This document shows, in pieces, positions 1 to 4,602 of a DNA stretch of 6,392 bases (the stretch's first letter is position 1; every line of letters begins with the position of its first letter). Source of the DNA: Clostridia bacterium (lineage in GTDB: Bacteria; Bacillota; Clostridia; Christensenellales; Aristaeellaceae); contig JAFPYA010000353.1 of assembly GCA_017412445.1 (NCBI GenBank), positions 1 to 6,392 on the forward strand, read 5' to 3'. Position numbers and translations under genes: made by a program. Under the pieces are notes generated by a model, which made no database searches, was not told the origin of the DNA, and saw only the letters and a list, made by a program, of their open reading frames with translations.

Positions 1-2
1 CC

Positions 3-50
3 GATGTGCATCATGTGCCTAAGCGCCCCATGGAGGAGATAATCATATGA
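3..50 (+). CDS. 3' end of an upstream gene (partial, unidentified)
   Basis: The frame beginning at base 3 is open from the left edge and ends at TGA 48-50, reading DVHHVPKRPMEEIII. It overlaps the next gene's ATG (47-49) in an ATGA arrangement typical of translationally coupled genes. A competing frame from base 1 ends at TAA 40-42 and reads PMCIMCLSAPWRR. I prefer the first because its residues and codons look more protein-like and because of the ATGA overlap. Only about 15 residues are visible, too few to assign a family. The ribosome binding site of the next gene (GGAGGAG, 32-38) lies inside this coding tail. Confidence 0.4.
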   Translation, partial: DVHHVPKRPMEEIII

Positions 51-211
51 GCGACAGGCGCATAAGCCAAATCAATGAGGAGCTGCTTGAGCTTATAGAC
101 GAGCTCGAGGAGGTCGCGGAGGACATGCCCTCCGCCGTGGACAGAATCAACGCCGTAATTGACCGCCTGACAGATGCAAGCGAAGCGCTTGACGAAATAG
201 AGGAGCTGTAG
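47..211 (+). CDS. Small acidic helical protein, 54 aa, function unknown
   Basis: ATG at 47 is preceded by a strong GGAGGAG (32-38) with 8-nt spacing, and the frame ends at TAG 209-211. The 54-residue product has 18 Asp/Glu against 4 Arg and no Lys, a net charge near -14. Leu, Ile and Val recur at 3-4 residue spacing, for example ELLELIDELEEV at 12-23 and VIDRLTDASEALDEIEEL at 37-54. A single Pro at 28 probably separates two amphipathic helices, so a helical hairpin or small coiled coil is likely. There is no signal peptide, membrane segment or cysteine. It appears to be the last gene of an upstream operon, since a terminator overlaps its stop codon. I do not recognise the family. The short acidic helices do not match the exonuclease VII small subunit, which I considered. 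The strong ribosome binding site, coupled start and abutting terminator make it a real gene. Confidence 0.72.
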   Translation: MSDRRISQINEELLELIDELEEVAEDMPSAVDRINAVIDRLTDASEALDEIEEL

Positions 212-223
212 AGCTCCTTTTTT
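201..223 (+). terminator. Intrinsic terminator after the 54-aa gene
   Basis: A perfect 7-bp stem, AGGAGCT (201-207) with AGCTCCT (212-218), encloses the 4-nt loop GTAG and runs into a T-tract at 218-223. The stop codon of the small acidic gene (209-211) lies in the loop, so the left arm is coding sequence. It separates the upstream operon from the proBA promoter, which starts about a dozen bases later. Confidence 0.85.
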
Positions 224-232
224 CGTATAAAA

Positions 233-244
233 CGCTTGCAAGCG
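233..244. promoter_or_regulatory. 12-bp perfect palindrome over the -35 box (candidate operator)
   Basis: CGCTTGCAAGCG at 233-244 is identical to its reverse complement and covers the whole -35 hexamer of the proBA promoter. This is a typical place for a dimeric repressor to block RNA polymerase. No known regulator's consensus was recognised with confidence. The alternative is that it is merely a GC-rich chance palindrome, or a remnant hairpin next to the T-run at 248-253. Confidence 0.35.
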
Positions 245-264
245 CGCTTTTTTGATGGTATACT
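236..264 (+). promoter_or_regulatory. Sigma-A type promoter of the proBA operon
   Basis: The -35 box is TTGCAA (236-241), the spacer is exactly 17 bp, and the -10 box is TATACT (259-264) with an upstream TG at 256-257 (extended -10). Transcription should begin near 271. That leaves a leader of only about 28 nt before the TTG start of proB at 299, too short for a T-box or other riboswitch. Control must therefore act at the promoter or on the enzymes. The -35 box lies inside a perfect palindrome (233-244). Confidence 0.8.
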
Positions 265-298
265 GTCGGGCATAGTCGATTTAACGGAGGGCACGGAT

Positions 299-1102
299 TT
301 GAACACGGTAAAAAAGCGCATAGTGGTCAAGGTAGGCACTTCCACGCTCACTCACAGCGCGGGCAGCCTGAACCTCAGATCCGTCGAAAAGCTCGTGCGC
401 GTGCTTGCGGATTTGAAGGGCGAGGGCTATGAGATCATACTCGTAACCAGTGGCGCGATTGCCGTGGGTACAGCGAAGATGAATTTAAGCGAGAGGCCGA
501 AGGAGCTGCGGGTAAAGCAGGCCGTGGCGGCGGTGGGACAATGCCGCATGATGCATCTGTACGACACGCTGTTTTCGGAGTACAACTGCACCGTAGCGCA
601 GATACTTCTGACCGGTGAAGACGTGGACGACCCCGAGCGCGCAAGGCACCTGAGGGACACGTTTTCGGCGCTGCTCGAGATGGGTGCAATACCTGTCGTA
701 AACGAGAACGACTCCGTTTCCGCCGCCGAAATTGAGACCGGCCAGCACAGGGTGCTGGGCGACAACGACACGCTTTCAGCAATCGTGGCGCGCCTTTGCA
801 GGGCTGAAAAGCTGGTGCTGCTCAGCGACATAGACGGCCTGTACGATTCAAACCCACGCGAAAACACGAACGCTACGCTGCTTAAGCGCATAGACGCGCT
901 CACGCCCGAAATCATGGCCATGGCGGGCGGCGCGGGCTCGTGGCGGGGCACGGGCGGCATGGCCACCAAGCTGTCCGCGGCCCAAATCGCCATGGAGGCC
1001 GGCACGGACATGATAATCACAAACGGCAGCCGCCCCGAAGGACTTTACGACATAGTTGAGAACAAACCCATAGGCACACTGTTTAAGGCTAAGGAGGCAT
1101 AA
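299..1102 (+). CDS. proB: Glutamate 5-kinase (short form without PUA domain)
   Basis: ProB phosphorylates the gamma-carboxylate of glutamate with ATP, the first and usually feedback-controlled step of proline synthesis in the cytoplasm. The start is TTG 299-301, with GGAGG (286-290) 8 nt upstream. An earlier in-frame TTG at 236 is the -35 box itself and cannot be translated from this promoter. The 267-residue product shows the amino-acid-kinase fold: KVGTSTL at 11-17 (phosphate binding), VTSGAIAVG at 49-57, NENDSVS at 135-141, GDNDTLSA at 154-161 (glutamate and phosphate contacts), SDIDGLY at 176-182, and GTGGMATK at 217-224. The protein ends right after the kinase domain at GTLFKAKEA, whereas E. 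coli ProB (about 367 aa) carries a C-terminal PUA domain. Short PUA-less forms are known. proA begins two bases after the stop codon, so the pair is one operon and the two enzymes likely pass on the labile glutamyl phosphate. No frameshift or missing motif was seen. Confidence 0.96.
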   Translation: MNTVKKRIVVKVGTSTLTHSAGSLNLRSVEKLVRVLADLKGEGYEIILVTSGAIAVGTAKMNLSERPKELRVKQAVAAVGQCRMMHLYDTLFSEYNCTVAQILLTGEDVDDPERARHLRDTFSALLEMGAIPVVNENDSVSAAEIETGQHRVLGDNDTLSAIVARLCRAEKLVLLSDIDGLYDSNPRENTNATLLKRIDALTPEIMAMAGGAGSWRGTGGMATKLSAAQIAMEAGTDMIITNGSRPEGLYDIVENKPIGTLFKAKEA

Positions 1103-1104
1103 GC

Positions 1105-2352
1105 ATGACCCGACTGGAAAAGCAGGGCGCGGCGGCCAGAGAGGCAGCAAGGCAACTGGCGATACTTGACACCGACACAAAGAACCGCGCTTTGTCGGCA
1201 ATCGCCGACGCACTTGTTGTGAAGAGCGATCTATGGCTTAAAGCCAATGCGCTGGACCTTGAAAACGCCAGGGCAAACGGCATGAGGGAGTCGATGCAGG
1301 ACAGGCTCATTCTGAACGCCGAGCGCATAAAAAAGATTGCCGGGGGCGTAAGGGAGGCTGCTGCACTTAATGACCCCGTGGGCGAAATAATTGAGAAATT
1401 CACAAGGCCCAATGGCCTCGTTATCAGAAAAAAGCGTGTGCCCCTGGGCGTGATAGGCATAATCTACGAGGCGCGCCCCAACGTCACCGTGGACGCGGCG
1501 GCGCTTTGTCTTAAAAGCGGCAATGCCTGCATACTGCGCGGCGGCAAGGAGGCCATAAACTCAAATTTGGCCGCCGTGGACATAATGAGGGGCGCAGTCG
1601 CTTCCGTGGGTCTGAACCCGGACTGCATAAGCCTGGTCGAAGACACCTCAAGGGGCAGCGCGAGCGAGCTTATGCACCTTGACAAATACATAGACGTGCT
1701 GATTCCGAGGGGCGGCGCGGGGCTTATACGCGCCGTGACCAGGGAGGCTACCGTGCCTGTGATTCGCACGGGCGAGGGCGTGTGCCACGTATACATAGAC
1801 GCAAAGGCCAATCTGGACATGGGCGCAAACGTGCTCTACAACGCCAAATGCTCCCGTCCGTCTGTCTGCAACGCCGCCGAGTGCGTAATAATCCATTCGG
1901 GCGTGCTGGCGCCCTTCCTTAAAAAGGCTGTGCCGCTTCTCAAACAAAAGAATGTGCTTCTGAAGGCGGATGAGCGCGCATTGAAGGTTCTCGGCAGCGA
2001 CGCCGTTGCGGCTGAGGAAAGCGACTGGGATACTGAATACAACGACTACATCCTTGCGGTAAAGACCGTGGACAGCCTCGATGAAGCAATAGACTTCATC
2101 ACCCTGCACGGCACGAGCCACAGCGAATCGATAATCACCGATGACCCGGCGGCCGCCGAAAGCTTTCTGAACCGCGTGGACGCGGCGGCTGTGTACCACA
2201 ACGCTTCCACCCGCTTTACGGACGGAGGAGAATTCGGTCTTGGTGCCGAGATAGGCATTTCCACGCAGAAGCTCCACGCTCGCGGCCCCATGGGGCTTGA
2301 AGAGCTGACGAGCTACAAGTATACGGTAAGCGGCACGGGACAGGTGAGATAG
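1105..2352 (+). CDS. proA: Glutamate-5-semialdehyde dehydrogenase (gamma-glutamyl phosphate reductase)
   Basis: ProA reduces gamma-glutamyl phosphate with NADPH to glutamate-5-semialdehyde, which cyclises to P5C for ProC. ATG 1105 follows AAGGAGG (1091-1097) at 7-nt spacing. The 415-residue length matches the family (about 415-420). Visible signatures are GVIGIIYEARPNVTVDAA from residue 115, LKSGNACILRGGKEA (cofactor-domain loop), LIPRGGAGLIRAV, and RTGEGVCHVYID around 221-231. The catalytic cysteine is C255 in RPSVCNAAE. The C-terminal signature FTDGGEFGLGAEIGIS and the HARGPMGLEELTS tail are also present. All key regions are intact, so it should be active. It sits two bases after proB and three bases before the M28 peptidase gene, in one transcript with both. 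The ALDH-like fold and soluble character fit a cytoplasmic enzyme. Confidence 0.97.
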   Translation: MTRLEKQGAAAREAARQLAILDTDTKNRALSAIADALVVKSDLWLKANALDLENARANGMRESMQDRLILNAERIKKIAGGVREAAALNDPVGEIIEKFTRPNGLVIRKKRVPLGVIGIIYEARPNVTVDAAALCLKSGNACILRGGKEAINSNLAAVDIMRGAVASVGLNPDCISLVEDTSRGSASELMHLDKYIDVLIPRGGAGLIRAVTREATVPVIRTGEGVCHVYIDAKANLDMGANVLYNAKCSRPSVCNAAECVIIHSGVLAPFLKKAVPLLKQKNVLLKADERALKVLGSDAVAAEESDWDTEYNDYILAVKTVDSLDEAIDFITLHGTSHSESIITDDPAAAESFLNRVDAAAVYHNASTRFTDGGEFGLGAEIGISTQKLHARGPMGLEELTSYKYTVSGTGQVR

Positions 2353-2355
2353 TGG

Positions 2356-3627
2356 ATGAAAGGAACGGACATGGACGGCGAAAGAATGTTTTCTCTGGTA
2401 AAGAAGCTGGACTTTGTGAGGCTGAGCGGCACGCAAGGGGAGAAGAGGGCATCCGAAATCATACGCGCGGAGTGCGAGCGTCTCGGAGTAAACGCCGATA
2501 TAGAGACTTTTGCCACGTTAGATGGAGTCGTTTCCGAGACCAAGCTTGAGGTCACCGCTCCGTATATCAAGAGCTACAGCGCGGCAGGCTACCTGAGAAG
2601 CGCGTCCATCGACGCGGAGCTTCCTCTCGTTTACGCCGAGGACGGGCTCGAGGGCAACCTTTGCGACGTTCGTGGCAAGGCGATAATTCTCAACAATCCC
2701 GTAAATAAAAAGAACTATGCAGCGCTCATAAAGGCCGCGCCTGCCTGCGTGCTCACGGGAGACGGCGACTGTTTTGACCGCGAGGACGAGAGCGATCTTG
2801 CGCCGGGCATGCTGCGCCCCTCGTTTGCGGACGCTTTCGAGGAGCGTCTGTGCACCGTGACGCTGCGAAAGAGGGACTTGTTTGAGCTTATATCGCGGGG
2901 TGCAAGCAGCGTGCGCGTGAAGGTCGTATCGCGTGATACGGAAAACACCTCGCGCAACGTGACGGCGTTTATCCCCGGCGGCGAGCTCCCGCAGGAAATC
3001 ATCTGCTTCACCGCACACATGGATTCTGTGCGCTTTTCCCACGGCTGCTACGACAACGCCTCGGGCAGCGCGATAATGCTTGAAATAATGCGGCATTTCG
3101 CTTTAAATCCGCCCAGGCGCTCTATGCGCTTCATTTGGACGGGCAGCGAGGAAAGAGGGCTGCTGGGCAGCAGGTATTACGTCGAAGCACATGCTGATGA
3201 AGTCGCAAGAACCTGTCTCAACATCAATCTCGACCTGGCAGGCTGCGCGGCGGGACACGAGTTTGCCATAGTGACTGGTCCCAAGGAGCTTACTGCATAT
3301 TTCGATGAAATGATGAAGCGCGAGGGCTTCGCGGTCGAAACGAAGACGGACATATATTCCTCGGACTGCGTGTCGTATGCCGACAAGGGCGTGCCTGCAA
3401 TCTCAATTGGCCGCGCCGGCGCGCGGGGCATGAGCTATATACATGACCGCCGCGACACAATAGATTTCGTGTCCGCAGCCGCGCTTAAAAAGACTGCCAG
3501 CATCGCGTACACCTTCGCACGACAAATCGACGCCGCCTCCGAAATGCCCTTTGAGCGTAAAATACCCGAAGACATCGTAAAAAAGATAGATGAATACCTT
3601 TTGAGGAAAGAAACGAACAAAAAGTAG
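2356..3627 (+). CDS. M28-family zinc aminopeptidase with PA-like insert, cytoplasmic
   Basis: This is a 423-residue metallopeptidase of the M28 (aminopeptidase Y/Lap) type, expected to remove N-terminal residues from peptides using two zinc ions. The five metal ligands and the catalytic base are visible: H221 and D223 in AHMDS, D233 in YDNASGSA, E265-E266 in GSEERGLLGS, D293 in NLDLAG, and H363 in YIHDRRDT. D337 in YSSDCVSYADKGVPAISI matches the usual region before the last helix. Residues about 84-190 interrupt the peptidase fold with a PA-like segment, including DVRGKAIILNNP at 104-115. No signal peptide or membrane segment exists, so it is probably cytoplasmic and acts on imported or breakdown peptides. 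Two starts are possible. ATG 2356 is used here, with AGGTGA at 2342-2347. ATG 2371 has a better AAAGGA at 2359-2364 and would give 418 residues. The gene lies 3 bp (from 2356) after proA, so it is cotranscribed. Its substrate is unknown. Confidence 0.88.
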   Translation: MKGTDMDGERMFSLVKKLDFVRLSGTQGEKRASEIIRAECERLGVNADIETFATLDGVVSETKLEVTAPYIKSYSAAGYLRSASIDAELPLVYAEDGLEGNLCDVRGKAIILNNPVNKKNYAALIKAAPACVLTGDGDCFDREDESDLAPGMLRPSFADAFEERLCTVTLRKRDLFELISRGASSVRVKVVSRDTENTSRNVTAFIPGGELPQEIICFTAHMDSVRFSHGCYDNASGSAIMLEIMRHFALNPPRRSMRFIWTGSEERGLLGSRYYVEAHADEVARTCLNINLDLAGCAAGHEFAIVTGPKELTAYFDEMMKREGFAVETKTDIYSSDCVSYADKGVPAISIGRAGARGMSYIHDRRDTIDFVSAAALKKTASIAYTFARQIDAASEMPFERKIPEDIVKKIDEYLLRKETNKK

Positions 3628-3645
3628 TTTTCCTACAGAAACACA

Positions 3646-3673
3646 GCGGTTTGCCGCTTCGGCGGATGCCGAA
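3646..3673 (+). other. Overlapping small hairpins after the peptidase gene, possible weak terminator
   Basis: GCGG (3646-3649) can pair with CCGC (3654-3657). The same CCGC can instead pair with GCGG (3662-3665) around a TTCG tetraloop, a very stable C(UUCG)G hairpin. A third option pairs TTCGG (3658-3662) with CCGAA (3669-3673). These structures exclude one another. No T-tract follows on the + strand (an A-run follows), so a classic intrinsic terminator is not supported. It may be a processing or stability element at the 3' end of the proBA-peptidase mRNA. Confidence 0.3.
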
Positions 3674-3747
3674 TTGCGCAAAAAATGTAATTAATCCCTG
3701 TGTAATGAGCCTGACGGCGGCTATACCGTAGACGCAAGCAAATAAAC

Positions 3748-3762
3748 TCAACTGCCGGTTGA
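3748..3762. promoter_or_regulatory. Inverted repeat upstream of the XRE regulator (candidate operator)
   Basis: TCAAC (3748-3752) and GTTGA (3758-3762) form a 5-bp inverted repeat with a 5-bp spacer, about 90 bp upstream of the regulator's ATG. The right arm overlaps TTGAAA (3759-3764), which could serve as a -35 box, but the hexamer 17 bp later (ATTGCT, 3782-3787) is a poor -10. A second weak pair is TTGCTT (3783-3788) and TACCCT (3806-3811). XRE proteins often repress their own promoters, which is the only reason to propose a role here. Confidence 0.25.
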
Positions 3763-3851
3763 AATTATAGAGAAATGCGTTATTGCTTTAAGCATCAAGC
3801 TGTGTTACCCTGTTAATGCCATGAGACAAGTCTGCGATAGGAGAAAAACAC

Positions 3852-4466
3852 ATGAAGATCGGGGAAAACATAAAGACGCTCCGCAAGGCGCGCGGCTTTA
3901 CGCAGGAACAATTGGCGGATAGGCTGGGTGTTTCATTTCAGGCGGTATCTAAGTGGGAAAACAATGCAAACACGCCCGATATCGCTCTTCTTCCTGCGCT
4001 CGCCAAGGCACTGGGCACCTCGATTGACCGGCTGTTTTCCGAAAACGACCAAGGACTGTGGGAAGAAGCCGATATGATCAAAGACGACGACGTGATACGA
4101 ATAGTGCAACTGCAGGGACGCAGGGTCCTTAAGGCTGTACCTTTCAGTAAAAACAGCGCGTCTTTTTCAATCAGCTTCCCGCGCGATTGCAACGATCAGA
4201 CGCAGTACTTTAAGGTCGAGGTCTTTGGTCACGTCATCGCAGACGGCTCCGTAAACGGGGACGTCATATGCCACGGCAACATCGACTGCTCGGATATCAA
4301 CAGCTGCGGCCTTATTCAGGTAAACGGAAATCTTTCTGCCAACAAGATCAATCTGCCCGAAGGCAAGCTCGTGTGCGGCAGCATCGCGGAGTGCCATGAA
4401 ATCCGCTGTTCATCTATCGAATGCAAAGGAGATATTCATTCCACGAGCATAATGAATGCCACGTGA
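3852..4466 (+). CDS. XRE-family regulator fused to a cysteine-rich beta-helix-like C-terminal domain
   Basis: ATG 3852 follows AGGAGA (3839-3844) at 7-nt spacing. The product has 204 residues. Residues 4-62 are a Cro/C1-type helix-turn-helix: IGENIKTLRKARGFTQEQLA, then the recognition helix SFQAVSKWENN (28-38), and the closing LAKALGTSIDRLF. This half should bind DNA as a dimer. A linker of about 50 residues follows. Residues about 118-200 consist of short alternating strands with regular Gly, Asn and Asp turns, such as VIADGSVNGDVICHGNIDCS and IQVNGNLSANKI. This is the pattern of polymer-forming, bactofilin-like beta-helix domains. Eight cysteines occur, at 113, 140, 146, 152, 175, 181, 186 and 191, seven of them in the putative helix at 5-6 residue steps apart from one gap. 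They could stack as a ladder that binds metal or senses redox. There is no membrane segment. The gene stands alone between the peptidase operon and a convergent gene, so its target is not indicated. The HTH assignment is firm; the C-terminal fold is an inference from pattern. Confidence 0.88.
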   Translation: MKIGENIKTLRKARGFTQEQLADRLGVSFQAVSKWENNANTPDIALLPALAKALGTSIDRLFSENDQGLWEEADMIKDDDVIRIVQLQGRRVLKAVPFSKNSASFSISFPRDCNDQTQYFKVEVFGHVIADGSVNGDVICHGNIDCSDINSCGLIQVNGNLSANKINLPEGKLVCGSIAECHEIRCSSIECKGDIHSTSIMNAT

Positions 4467-4562
4467 AATAGGACAGGAAGCGGTTTGGGCTTTACGGCTT
4501 CTATAGCTCAGCATTATCAGGCGTGCAACCGACTTTCGGAATAAATAATCCAATTACAAAAC

Positions 4563-4591
4563 AAACGGCGTGATTAAAACCACGCTGTTTT
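4563..4591. terminator. Bidirectional intrinsic terminator between convergent genes
   Basis: A 10-bp stem pairs AAACGGCGTG (4563-4572) with CACGCTGTTT (4581-4590), with one G-T wobble and an 8-nt loop. On the + strand the right arm runs into TTTT at 4588-4591. On the - strand the complement of 4550-4565 gives a T-rich run (GTTTGTTTTG). It lies about 96 bp after the regulator's stop and 12 bp beyond the stop of the convergent wall-protein gene, and fits termination of both. The 4467-4602 gap otherwise shows nothing recognisable. Confidence 0.8.
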
Positions 4592-4602
4592 ATAAAATGA
4601 AA

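Noticed and set aside
236..298. Upstream in-frame extension of proB from TTG at 236
   Set aside because: The codon is the -35 box of the promoter and lies upstream of the expected transcription start. TTG 299 has a well-placed GGAGG.
265..298. T-box, riboswitch or leader peptide before proB
   Set aside because: The predicted leader is only about 28 nt, with no room for a structured element.
427..1020. Open frame of about 197 codons on the - strand inside proB
   Set aside because: It is antisense to the conserved kinase motifs, has no ribosome binding site, and is Ser/Ala-rich low-complexity translation typical of a shadow in GC-rich DNA.
1648..2436. Open frame of 262 codons on the - strand over proA
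   Set aside because: proA on the + strand is intact with all family motifs. The antisense translation has no recognisable domain and crosses the proA-peptidase boundary.
2518..3096. Open frame of 192 codons on the - strand over the M28 gene
   Set aside because: It is antisense to the PA-like region and first metal-ligand motifs, with no ribosome binding site and no family likeness.
3485..3751. Open frame of 88 codons on the - strand at the end of the M28 gene
   Set aside because: Two-thirds of it is antisense to the peptidase C-terminus. The Arg-rich stretch and lack of ribosome binding site argue against a gene.
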